Shown here piece after piece: positions 34,463 to 45,162 of a stretch of DNA of 64,000 nucleotides. How positions within the stretch are numbered: position 1 is the first letter of the stretch; each line of letters begins with the position of its first letter. This DNA is from Jaltomata sinuosa (lineage: Eukaryota; Streptophyta; Magnoliopsida; Solanales; Solanaceae): positions 744,001 to 808,000 of the forward strand of contig QJPP01000277.1 of NCBI GenBank assembly GCA_003996215.1, in the 5' to 3' direction. The notes under the pieces were generated by a model. The model saw only the letters and a program-made list of their open reading frames with translations, was not told the origin of the DNA and did no database searches. The position numbers were made by a program, and so were the translations under genes.

Positions 34463-36130
34463 TCAAAAGAGATAGGGATCATCCCAACAGAATTTTTGAA
34501 CATCATGAAGGAACTTTTTCTTCTGATGGAAGGCTAAACCTTCCAATAATATGCCACTTGCTAAAACGTTAGCAAGGTTAGTGAACCAAGGTATTAAATC
34601 ATGTGAAGAAGATAAGATGTTATCATCAGGAAACACATCATTTAACTCAAGTTCCCTAACGGTTTGCCCCTCTTCTTCTAATCTCGATAAATCATTAGCT
34701 ACTTGATTTTCACATCCTCTCCGGTCTTTTACTTCAAAATAAATTTCTTGAAGCAGCAAGACCCACCAGATAAGCCGTGGCTTGGCATCTTTTTTGGTCA
34801 TCAAATATATAATTGCTGCATGATTCGTATGCACGATGACTTTGGTCCCCAAAAGGTACTCTCAAAACTTTTCAAAGGCAAATACCGCATCTAGCAACTC
34901 TTGTTTCATCACAGTATGAATCAATTAGGCTGCATTTAATGTTTTGATAGCATAGTAGATTGGGTGGAAGAGCTTCTCTTTTCACTGACCAAGCACTGCC
35001 CCCAATACTACTCCACTAGCGTCGCACATTGATTGGGAAGGCTTTGACCAATCAGGTGCAATAATGATGGGGGCGGATGTTAACTTCTCTTTAAGTTTGA
35101 GAAAGGTTGTCATACAACTGGTGTCGAAATTGAATTTTGCCTTTTTTTCAAGCAGTTTACACAATGGATAGGCTATCTTTGAGAAGTCTTTGATAAACTG
35201 CTGATATAACCCGGCATGACCTAAAAAGGCTTTGTATTATTTTTATGGTCTTTGCAGGGGGTAGCTTAGAAATAACTTCGATCTTTGCTTGATCAACTTC
35301 AATGCCCTTCTCATATATCTTGTGTCCTAGAACTATCCCCTCATTTACCATAAAATGGCACTTCACCCAATTTAAGATCAAATTCACTTCCTCACACCTT
35401 TTGAGTACTTCCTCCAAATGCAATAAACAATCATCAAAATCATTCCAAATAACAGAGAAGTCATCCATGAATATCTCCATGGTATCTTCTACCATGTCTG
35501 AAAAGATAGACATCATGTATCTTTGGAATGTGGCTGGAGCATTGCACAATCCAAATGACATTCTTTTAAAGGCAAAAGTCACATAGGGACAGGTTAAGGT
35601 TGTTGTCTCTTGGTCTTCTAGAGAAATAGAGATTTAGTTGTAGCCTGAATATCCAACACGAAAGCAGTAGAGGCGAGCAGCCCTTAAACAAAAAGGCCCT
35701 AAAAGGGTTCTTCTTTATATATTACATAATAGAAACCACGGCCTGCCAATCTATTGAGAATCTGATCCATGAATGGAAGAGGGAAGTGGTCTTTTTCGGT
35801 CCATGAGTTCAACTTTCTATAGTCCATGCACACTCTCCATATGGTCACCGGTCTTAAAGCTATCATTTTATCCTTTTCATTAGGTATGACTGTGATCCCA
35901 CCTTTCTTAGGTATACAATGAACTGGGCTAGCCCATGTGCTATCAGATATTGGGAAGACAACCCATACATCTAATCACTTTATGATTTCTCTCTTAACTA
36001 ACTCTTGCATGGGCAGATTCAGCCTTCTTTGATGTTCAATGGAAGGTGTGCAATTTTTTGTGTGCATATTCCCTGATGTATGTTAATTATGTCGGCAATG
36101 GTCTAATCAGAGCTCGAATACTCTTCTTCA
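34463..36130 (-). pseudogene. pol: F reverse transcriptase and RNase H, decayed
   Basis: RT fingers around 36000-35740 (PKKGGITVIPNE, MDYRKLNSWTEKDHFPLPFM), palm at 35582-35157 (MSFGLCNAPATFQRYMMSIF, catalytic IFMDDFSVI with both Asp present). The connection and RNase H follow at 35164-34463 (IIAPDWSKPSQSMCDASGVV, VHTNHAAIIYLMTKKDAKPR, GCENQVANDLSRLE). The N-part has several stops. A 62-bp insertion at 35667-35728 interrupts the RT motif that reads FLDGYSGYNQI in H. Inactive. Confidence 0.87.
35667..35728 (-). other. 62-bp insertion inside the F reverse transcriptase
   Basis: Relative to the matching H sequence, F has 62 extra bases between AAAGCA and ATAGAAACC (plus strand). The insert holds AAAGGCCCTAAAAGGG, a near-palindrome, and a TATATATTACATA end. 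No clear duplication flanks it and it does not have GT...AG ends on the coding strand. Origin unknown. Confidence 0.6.
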
Positions 36131-36179
36131 AAATCTTGAGTAGTGCTTGCACTTGTTCATTAGTCAATTTATTTGATAT

Positions 36180-37930
36180 GATGACCGGTAGCATCTCATT
36201 GGCACCCAAATAGGCATACCTCAAGGGTGATGGCAAAGGTTTGAGTTCCAACACCGGAGGTCAATAATTGAGGGTTTGGATTGGGGAGTTTGTCGATTCT
36301 TAAATCAAGATCAAGTTTCTTTAGAGGATAGGAATAAGATCCCATTCTGACCAAAGAACCATATATTTCATCGTACTCTTCAATTCCTTCATAATCATAG
36401 TTCAATAAAATGGAATCCAATGTTTTATCCATGAACCTCTCTTTTGAATGTAATTAGACACTCTCTTCAATTTTGTTAATTGCAAATGCCATCTGGAGAT
36501 CATTTGGTTGCTTCATGGATCTACACACATCAAAAGTTATCTCTTTCTCTTTCATGGAGAATTTAAGTTTCCCCAATTTCACTTTATTCAATGTGTGCCC
36601 CATTTTTAAACATGGCTGCCCCAACACAATTGGTATTTCAAAGCCCCCGGTGCAGTCAAGTATAAGAAAGTCAACAGAGTACACAAGTCAACCCATTTTC
36701 ACCAATACATCATAGCCAGTTCCCATGGGACGTCTCATTGACCGGTCCATCATGAGTAGTGTCATCTATGTAATGGTAGGTTGGCCAAGTTCTAACCGTG
36801 TTAAAGTGGTTAACGACATCAAATTCACACTCGCACGTTTATCACACACCAATCTTGTTGATCTGTGCACCCCATTTGCATCACAAATAGTGAAAACACC
36901 CGGAGTTCCCTCGTTATTAGCAAATTTTCCCGATAATATTGCACTACTTTGAAGGGTCATATGAATAATCCCACACTCTATGAAGTTATTCGTAGTGCAC
37001 ATTTCTTTCACAAACTTGGCGTACTCGGTCATTTGGGTGATGCTACAACTTGATGGAATATTGACAATGATTTTCTTCAACATGGATTCAATCTCTCTCG
37101 GTTGCTCCTTCTTCTTAGCTTGTCACAATCATTGAGGGAATAGAGGTGGGAATTCAGGAAAGGTTTTACACACCTTGGGAACCTTGTTCTGATGCTCTTG
37201 ATTTCTTGCACAACTACTTTCCATTTCTCTTTTATTACCAGGCTTACTTGTATTTGGATTTGCATTTCTATGGGGTTGGGTTGGTCTCTTTTATCATGCA
37301 CTACTTCATCTCTTTCCATTTTCTCAGATTTGAATTGGTAGGTGAGCCACAACATTCTATCTTTGATACATTTTGATGGCAAAAAAATGTGAGTACACTA
37401 TTTGAGCAAGGTTTCCTAGATTGCATCTCAACTCTTTGACACCTTCATCAGTGGTCTTCACCTTCTCTAGTACTTTCACAAGCATTCTTTCACCTCGGGA
37501 ATTATTATCTTCGATGTTCCAACCTTGATTCCCATACTCTTGTCTCCCTGAACTCAGACTAACTTTTGGGAGACTAGTATATGAACCCCTCTCATATTTA
37601 TCAACCAATGCTTCTTCACCTATTTCACAAGAATTATGTACTTCTTCTACTACCTTCACAACCCCAAAGATACCAATGGTGTTAACACTTTCGAATGTTT
37701 GATTTACCACACTCCTAGTCATGAATTCAATAAGAGTTTTGACAATTGATACTCCCTATCCCTTCGCACACCAATTTTCTTCCACTCATCAAATGCTTTA
37801 GCGGAGGTAGCACCCATTGCCCCCTCGGCTCCCCATAAATTCAATTCACAGCCTACGTTAGTCACCTTCTCAAGTGCAAATAGGGGATGAGTAGTAGATG
37901 CTAGCAATCCAAATTTTAAGGTTTATCACC
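36180..37930 (-). pseudogene. gag: F gag C-part and protease, N-part deleted
   Basis: Starts in the middle of gag: 37907-37719 (LWGAEGAMGATSAKAFDEWK) aligns with the H gag at about residue 230 (GGAFMGLTFIDATAILDRL). It continues through 37722-37357 (LEKVKTTDEGVKELRCNLG) and the protease domain at 37083-36196: VCDKRASVNLMSLTTLTRLE, where the active-site position has KRAS in place of D-x-G-A, and FEIPIVLGQPCLKMGHTLN. There is no room between the primer site (38044) and 37930 for leader plus about 220 residues of gag, so that part was deleted. Inactive. Confidence 0.82.
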
Positions 37931-38024
37931 ACCTATCCAAACAATCATAAATAACAAAAAGGTAAGAAGAATAAAAACTCAACAAAGTGAACTCAAACGA
38001 CAATCAATTGGCGATTCAAAAACC

Positions 38025-38044
38025 ACTCCCTGGCACTGGTGCCA
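38025..38044 (-). other. F primer-binding site, degenerate (tRNA-Asp type)
   Basis: On the minus strand TGGCACCAGTGCCAGGGAGT corresponds to the TGGCGCCGCTGCCGGGGA site of H. Differences are mostly C to T and G to A. Athila elements commonly prime with tRNA-Asp. Confidence 0.75.
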
Positions 38045-38051
38045 TTTTTTA

Positions 38052-39477
38052 TGACGCTCAAAAGCACTCTCCCATAAGGAGGTAGTAGCAATAATCATAG
38101 CAAGCAATTAATTAGCCCAACAATTATCGAGGTCAAATCTGCGGAGAGTGGAGTAGTGACTCGGTAAAAGATCATCGATAGATAATCACCAAGAGAGAAA
38201 ATGTTCAAACAACATAAAAAGTAAAGATTGGGGGAATTGGGATGGGAGATTACATAGCAACTTTAATATCAACACACAAGTGGAAAGCAAACACAAGATT
38301 TGTATCAAGGAGAGAAATACTAGGGGTATGCTTCCGATGGAATTCATCAAAGGGTTAGGGTACTTGATTAATTAAGCAAATTCTCGATTAATGATATGGG
38401 TAGCTTTGGTTTTAGTTATATTTGGTAATCTCTCGATCCTCCAAATATATATCCCAAGGTCTTTGCTCAAGCACCAAAGGTTTTAACACAAACCAACCAA
38501 TTCAATTTCTTGGGAAAGGCATACTATTTCTAGCTTAGACTCTTATATGAGAGTTTTCATTGATTAAGCTATTTCTAGCCTCAATCTAAGGTGAAAATAT
38601 CAAATTACTACTATTAAATTCCTATCAAAATTGTGAACCCCTCTTTCAAGAAAGAACACAATTAAGAAAACTCACTCAATGTTTGCAACCATCAATTTTA
38701 TAATTAAAACCTGAGGAATTCAATAGACCCATATCAATTAATCAATTATAAGCTCCATTAAACAAGACTCATACCCAAATTCAAACACTCATCATACATA
38801 TACCCCTAGACAAGAAGATTAGCTACTCATGCTAAGGAAATAAGTGAATACACCAATTGGGTAACTCATACTTCCATTCATAATTAAGCCAATATCCAAA
38901 TCCAAGCTCAATTGGGTACAAAAATGGTGAATACAAGTGTAGAAGATGAAGAGAAATAGTACTCTCTCTAACTTTCTTAGGTAGTACTTTAAAACTATTC
39001 AAAAACTGTTCAATACTCAATACTCAATACTTCTAGGTACACACCCTAAAAAGGGTTTTAGAAGCATCCTAATGCATCACTTGAAAGTTTTCAAAAATGT
39101 GATTTGGGCGTGGTGCGATGTGACGTACGACACAACGTGCGGTCGCACCATGCATTGTGCATATTGCATGCCCCTTGTCAGCCAACCAGTGATGTTAGTC
39201 ACTGAGGTAGTGGAGTGCAAATAGAGGTGAGAACCACACATAGCATTGTGCATGTCGTATGGTGGGTTCACCTTGCGGCAGATTCTCCTTGTTTTTGATC
39301 ACCTTCACACTTCAAATCTTTTTTAGCTCTTTGGGTCCAATTTCTTTGTTTTCTACTTTTTACCAATGATACTTGTATTTTCATTAATAAAGGCAATAAG
39401 TACCTCTAAATATCATAAAAACATTACAATAATTCATGAATAACGGGTCAATAAGTTGGTAGATTACCAACTTATCA
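38052..39477 (-). mobile_element. F 5' LTR (1426 bp)
   Basis: On the minus strand runs TGATAAGTTGGTAATCTACC to GAGCGTCA, followed by the primer site. Its first 1.1 kb match the truncated LTR at 24991-26082. A cluster of CATGCATTGTGCAT/GTGCGGTCGCAC words lies at 39105-39265. Confidence 0.88.
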
Positions 39478-39539
39478 CCAGTCCTTAGCCAAATCAATAG
39501 ACTACTCATAAAACTTCCAGTCAACAACCTAGATCCATA

Positions 39540-40070
39540 ACCATATAACCATGTCCCCAACCATAAGGTGATAGACCACATCTAATTATGATATATTCTT
39601 CAAGTAACCCGAACTACCCCGGAGATCCCTGGAACATCACCTGTAGTACTTAGCATGCAACCCCGATTCACTATGCATGAACCACCTTAGAATCTAGACC
39701 CTCCAAGCTCACCTGCCTTGAACACTTCAAGCAATACACCTCACAACCTCTAGCCCTGTGACCAACCAACACAGACATCACTACTAGTCAGCCTGTCACT
39801 CTTGCCAAAGTTGGAATTGTGAATGTACAATAGTAACAAAATATAACCAGATAACATGAATCAGCCAAGTCAATATGACTACCAATAAGGCTCCCAGTCA
39901 ACACCCGGACTCAACAACCATATAAGTCATGCCCAACTATGCAAGTAACTAGACCACATATAGTTATGTCAGGGCTTTCAAGTAACCCAAACCACCTAAG
40001 GATCCCTAGGATATCGTCTATGGTATTTAACATGCAACCCCAATTTACAGGAGGAACCACCTTTTCTCTT
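39540..40070 (-). repeat. Direct duplication of about 375-bp offset inside B
   Basis: CCATATAACCATG...AGACCACATCTAATTATG...AGTAACCC (39540-39695) recurs as CCATATAAGTCATG...AGACCACATATAGTTATG...AGTAACCC (39918-40070), including GCATGCAACCCC near the end of each. Not seen duplicated in LTR A or C. Confidence 0.65.
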
Positions 40071-40139
40071 AAAAACAACAACCTGGCCACTCAAGGGCCA
40101 ATATATCTGTCAAGTAACAATAAATCCTGGCCCTCTCAG

Positions 40140-40415
40140 GGAACTAACATGCAATGAATATTAATAACAAATAAGACCTGTTCACTCAAAGAACCAACAT
40201 ATAGTGAGCATCAACAACAGATAAGCCCAGTTCACTCAAGGAACCAACATATAAAGAACATCAATAACAAATAAGCCTGGTTTACTAAAGGAACCAACAT
40301 GTAAGGAACATCAACAACAGATAATCCCAGTTCAGTCAAGAAACCAATATGTAAAGAACAACAATAATAGATAATCCTGGTTCACTCAAGGAACCAACAT
40401 GTAAGGATCATCCAT
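40140..40415 (-). repeat. GGTTCCTTGAGTGAACC minisatellite in B
   Basis: About six units of about 48 bp, on the plus strand GGTTCACTCAAGGAACCAAC then ATGTAAGGAACATCAACAAC. Homologous to 1864-2500. Confidence 0.85.
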
Positions 40416-40429
40416 AAATAACAAGTAAA

Positions 40430-40652
40430 CTTATACCAGGTGTGGTACCCGAGCTAACCATAAAAGGACCTGTACTAGGCGTGGTACCCAAGCTAACCAT
40501 AAAAGTACTTGTACCAGGCATGGTACTCAAGCCAACCAGGGAATAATACTGTATTAGGAGTGATACCCAAGCCAACTAGTGTAGAAACTGTACCATGTAT
40601 GGTACCAGAGCCAACTAATAATATGTACTAAGCGTAGTACCCGAGCCAACCG
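40430..40652 (-). repeat. GGTACC minisatellite in B
   Basis: Six units, on the plus strand of the form GGCRTGGTACCCRAGCCAAC. Homologous to the three-unit arrays in D and C. Confidence 0.85.
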
Positions 40653-41303
40653 AATAATCATAGATATCATAGCAATCACAACCACAATGAAATACATACC
40701 ACACTTGTATAACTAATAAGCACTTGAACATGTTCATTGCATGAGATGGACACTTAAGATATCACTAACATTTATTCCCTTTGTCCGAAACACACATGGT
40801 GCAAGTATACAAATGAAATATTTATAATGCACACATCATAAATTTGCATTGCAAAAACCATCAGCTACCACGAACATGTATGATTCGTTATTCTAACCTC
40901 GATGACCTGTACAAAGACTAAACTCGAGTTAATCAATTAAGCACATTGGTCACACACATCAAATCCTAAACTTAATTAGGAGTACACATGTATTTACAAG
41001 AAACCCATACGCAATACCAAAAGTCTGGTACCTCCTATATCATCTGTACCCTCACTATACCAACCTGGGAAATTTGCTAAGGCCTAGCCACCCATATAAT
41101 TAATTAGCATTAGCTCTGGGAATCCACTTAAATTCTGGTTATCCGAGGATTTACATTCATAACTTTAATTCAATCAATCAAGTACAGGGTCACATTACTC
41201 ATAACAGTAAATTTTCACCCCAACCAGTAAGATTAAATACATTTATTCATCCAAACTATGTGCCCGAAGGCCTAAGCATAAAATCTTCCATCAATCTATA
41301 ACA

Positions 41304-42951
41304 TATTATGGGCAGTTTGGCTTATTTGGGGGTGTCCAAATGACCACTGGCAAGGGAAATTCAGGCATTAGAGTCCAAGTTCATGCACTTGGGTATTTCA
41401 GAGCAAGGTGGGATCTTGGCCAGTGTTGAGGTAAAATCCACATTCATAGAGGAGATAAAGGCCAAACAGTTTTAGGATTTGCAGTTGAGCAGGCTTCGAG
41501 GCAAGGCAATATCTAGAGAGTCTGAGGAGGCCACGTTGGACTCTGGAAGTATGTTAAACTTTAGAGGAATGATATATGTTCCTCGAGTCAATGACATAAT
41601 TCAAAAAGTGTTGGTGGAGGCTCATGGTTCGCGGTATTCAATTCATCCGGGTGTAACCAAGATGTATAGAAATTTGAGGCAACTTTATTGGTGGCCTGGT
41701 ATGAAAAGGGACATAGCTGATTTTGTGTCCAAGTGTCAAAATTGCCAACAGGTAAAGTATGAGCACCAGAGACCTGTAGGACTACATCAAAGGATGCCCA
41801 TTCCAGAGTGGAAGTAGGAGAGAATAGCCATGGATTTTGTGGTGGGTCTCCCCAAGACCATGGGGAAGTATGATTCTATTTGGGTCATTGTTGACAGACT
41901 GACCAAGTCAGCTCACTTCATTCTGGTCAGAGTGGATTACAATTCACAGCAATTGGCTAAAGTCTACGTGAAGGAGATTGTGAGATTGCATGGAGTGCCA
42001 CTGTCCATCATTTCAGACAGGGGTACGCAGTTTACTTCCAAGTTTTGGGGTAAGTTACACGAAGAGATGAGCACTCAACTCACCTTTAGTATAGCCTTTC
42101 ATCCTTAGGATGATGGTCAGTCGGAGAGGATGATTCAGGTATTAGAGGAAATGATGAGAGCATGTGTGATTGACTTCGGGGGTCATTGGGACTAGTTTCT
42201 ACCATTGTGTGAGTTCTCATACAACAATAGCTACCACTCCAATATTGACATGGCACCGTTCCAGGCTCTGTATGAGAGGAGTTGTAGGTCACTGATTGGG
42301 AGGTTTGAGAAAGGCGATGTGAAACCTTTGGGCATAGACTTGGTAAGGGAGGCGCAAGAAAAGGTAAGAGGTATTTAGTCCAAGTTACTAACTGCCTAAA
42401 GAAGGAAGAAGGAATATGCGGATCACAAGGTCTGGGACATGGAATTTTAGGTTGGTGAACAAGTGTTGCTAAAAGTGTCACCAATGACGGGAGTTATGTG
42501 TTTCTATAAGAGGGGAAAGCTCATGCCCCAGTTTATCGGTCCGTTTGAGGTTCTTGAAATTGTGGGGCCAGTGGCTTACAAGTTAGCACTACTGCCTAGT
42601 TTGTCGGGTGTCCATCCAATATTCTATGTATCTATCCTTAAGCGATACCATGGTGATGGGGACTACATAATTAAGTCTGATAAAGTGTTACTTGATAAGG
42701 ATCTTCGCTATGAAGAGGAGCCAGTTCTAATTCTTGATCAAGATGTCCAAAAATTGAGGACAAAGATGATAAGTATGGTAAAGGTTTAATGGAAGCATCG
42801 TCTGGTTGAGGAAGCCATTTAGGAAAACGAGAGGGATATATGGGACAAGTACCCTCACTTGTTTGAGGATACAAGTACTACTCTTTCTTTCTTTATCTTT
42901 CCGTATTTTTGGGTTGACCATTTGGGGATGAACGATGGGTAAATTAGTATC
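41304..42951 (+). pseudogene. pol: C integrase and chromodomain with ten stops in one frame
   Basis: Begins at 41308 with MGSLAYLGVSK, the end of RNase H in this lineage, directly after fragment B. One frame then carries a linker, the zinc domain (41630-41760: RYSIHPG, CQNCQQVKYEHQRP), the core (41830-42150: MDFVVGLPKTM, SIISDRGTQFTSKFW, GQSERMIQVLEE; D, D and E present), the C-domain (42440-42620: LLKVSPMTGVM, GPFEVLE) and a chromodomain (42690-42870: VQKLRTK, WKHRLVEEAI, DIWDKYPHLFED). Ten in-frame stops, at 41341, 41473, 41815, 42106, 42193, 42376, 42397, 42448, 42787 and 42820, interrupt it with no frameshift. Upstream gag, protease and RT are missing. Confidence 0.9.
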
Positions 42952-43309
42952 TGTTATAATGACCAAGTCTGTCGTTACAGGAAAACTTTTCATGCCAAGT
43001 TTTAGAGTTAGAAAACTCCAAGTTTGGGAGTTTGAAATTCTGGGCTAGGCTAGCCTCGGCCGGTTTTAGAGTGAGGTATAGTCTAGGGAAATCTGGGTGA
43101 AAATTGGGTTAGATATCTTGATTTGAGATATTCTTTCACATAGCCAAGACATAAAGGAGTCCGAGGGACTTTCGGAATCAAATTCGGGTAAGTAGAACTC
43201 CCGAAATCGAGGTTGACATGAAGAGGTTATTTCAGAACGTCAGGAAAATAAGTGTGTTGTAAAATGTACTAGTTTTGGAGATTTTATGACTTTCTGTCCA
43301 ATGACAACC

Positions 43310-43465
43310 ACTATAGAGGTTGACACTATGCCATAGCGACCTCCGCTATAGCGGAGAAACTACAGTTATAGCAGAAGTCAACATCGTTCAGCCTCCGCTA
43401 TAGCGGACGACTCCGCTATAGTGGTACCTCTATAGAGGAGTGGACCACTATAGAGGAGTGTGACA
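43310..43465 (+). repeat. CTATAG palindrome cluster in the C LTR
   Basis: About eight words such as CCACTATAGAGG, CCGCTATAGCGG and CTCTATAGAGGAG within 155 bp. The same word marks LTR A (735-800), the D LTR (26440-26580) and the spacer at 178-246. Confidence 0.85.
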
Positions 43466-44194
43466 GGATTTAATGCAGAAACTTCCCCAAAAACATTCAG
43501 TTTTCACAAGTTTGTTTGGGAGAAGGGCTAGGGCAATTTCAGGCATTTTTCCTTCATTTTTCATCATCTTTCTTCCCTAAGGTAACATTTCTACTCCCCG
43601 AACTCCGTAATACTTTTCCTATATGGTAGAATTGCTAGGAGTGTACTTGGAGAAAGGTTTGGAATGACTTAGGAAGGGTAGAATCCGGGGAAAAAGGGGG
43701 ATTGTATGTGTAGGAGTTCTTGGGTGTTGCTAAATTTACTGGTTTATGATCATGTGACCTTAATTTCCTAATTTTATCCATAAAAATGGTAGAACTAGGT
43801 GAATTAATGGCGGAAAGCCCAGGAAAAAGGGTGGAATGATCATGGGTGGCCAGGGGTTTAGGATTATACGTAATCCGGGTGAAATTTAGGCCATAAAAAT
43901 TAATTATTGGTTATTGTGTGTTGTTTTAGACCAAGAACCAGCAAGAACTTCAGGAAATGGGAAAGCTCCGGTTGTGTAGAGCTTTGGATAATTTTGAGGT
44001 AGGTTATGGTTTACTTCTTGTATGTTGTGTGTATTTAAGTACTATTATCTAAGTATTTGTATGAAATGCATTGCTTAGGGAATGATTAGAAGTGTCTAAT
44101 AGTCCTATTAGCAGTCTGGTAAATTGAACATTGTATTGTGCTTGTTCGTTTTACAAGTTGATTGTTTATTTTTGTGACTGTGGATTATTTGACT

Positions 44195-44335
44195 TTGGTT
44201 GTCTCGGTTACCACACCTGGTCTGGGGTAATACTAATGGTTGGCTCGAGTACCACGCCTGGTACAAAATATACTAATAGTTGGCTCGGGTACCACGCCTG
44301 GTATGGGATAATACTAACGGTTGGTACGGGTTTAC
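44195..44335 (+). repeat. GGTACC minisatellite in the C LTR
   Basis: Three units and a partial one, GGCTCGGGTACCACGCCTGG type, about 42-45 bp each, followed by one GGTTCCTTGAGTGGACCGGG unit. Confidence 0.85.
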
Positions 44336-45162
44336 TTTATTATGTTGTTGCATCTTTATTTAATGGTTCCTTGAGTGGACCGGGTTTTGAACTTGAATTA
44401 TGGGTGCATATTTTGGTCCTTGAGAGGGTAGGTTGTCACATTTCTTTTCGAGTTGGTGTTGGTGTAAACCGGGTGGTTTGTCTGACACTTAAGTGTTGTC
44501 TAGAGGGGATCCAGGGTGGGTTCGAGATATGTAGGAGAATATAACTATTTGTGTTGTGGATTATGGATCATAACTGTGAAGCAATGTATAGGTTGGACAA
44601 GTTAGGTAGAGACTTATAGTCTAGGAATACATGTTGACTTGCGTATGTGTTTTCAATACTTTTACTTGATTTTTGTACTTTTCATATACTGTTTTACTTG
44701 AAACTAGCTGATGATCCTTTCAGTACATGGTGGTTGTGTACTGATACTGCACTTGCTTATCTTTTTGTGAGTACAGGAAATCATCTGGCGGTTGACGCAC
44801 GACCTCACTTGTAGGCCAGACACTTCAAGATATCAAGGGTGAGTTGTTCGATTGAGCTGCCTTGGTTTCTTTCTTATTGGTTGTAGCCAATTATTTCAGG
44901 CTTAGACTATTTCTTTTATTTAGGATTGCATCTCCGTACTCTAGTTTGATAGATGTTTTCGGTACGATGACTTTTAGATTCTAGGGAGGGATTTCCCCAG
45001 TTTATTTTATTTATTTATAGAGTTGGTTTCATTCAAGATTGAATGTTAGTTTACTTTCTGCAGTGGTTTTAAGCTGTTAGGCTAGGCTAAGAGTTGAAAT
45101 CTAATGGTTTGCTCATTCGAGGGTTGGGTGGGTGCCACTCACGATGGTCGGGTTCGTAACAG

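Larger units (their letters stand above)
31691..39477 (-). mobile_element. F: Athila-type element, 5' LTR through post-pol spacer
   Basis: On the minus strand: 5' LTR (39477-38052), degenerate tRNA-Asp primer site, gag remnant, protease, RT, RNase H, integrase, a conserved hairpin, then a 1.5-kb non-coding spacer that stops at 31691 in a purine-rich run. The polypurine tract and 3' LTR are missing here and stand at 24238-26082 on the opposite strand. No equivalent of the third ORF of H is seen. It lies beside fragment B; the 5 bases next to the LTR are CCAGT (39478-39482). Confidence 0.85.
39478..41303 (-). mobile_element. B: inverted fragment of a family-A LTR
   Basis: Matches LTR A/C/D in reverse. 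At its right end AGATTGATGGAAG and TTAGGCCTTCGGGCA equal LTR A at about 1100-1135. It then carries both minisatellites and the GTTGACTTAGAGTC/ATGGTTGT block of LTR A (about 2640-2720). Both LTR ends are absent: the left side meets F, the right side meets the C pol. Confidence 0.8.
42952..45162 (+). mobile_element. C 3' LTR (2211 bp)
   Basis: From TGTTATAATGACC to GGGTTCGTAACA. Preceded by GATGGGTAAATTAGTATC. It contains a CTATAG palindrome cluster (43310-43465), GGTACC minisatellite units and GCACGACCTCACTTGTAGG near the 3' third. No 5' LTR is found on the same strand. Confidence 0.9.

Noticed and set aside
35667..35728. Intron in the F reverse transcriptase
   Set aside because: The extra segment does not have GT...AG ends at the positions that would keep the conserved motif, and relatives lack it.
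41830..42108. An intact short integrase gene
   Set aside because: The open stretch is only the interval between two nonsense codons of a longer decayed pol; zinc domain and C-domain lie outside it in the same frame.
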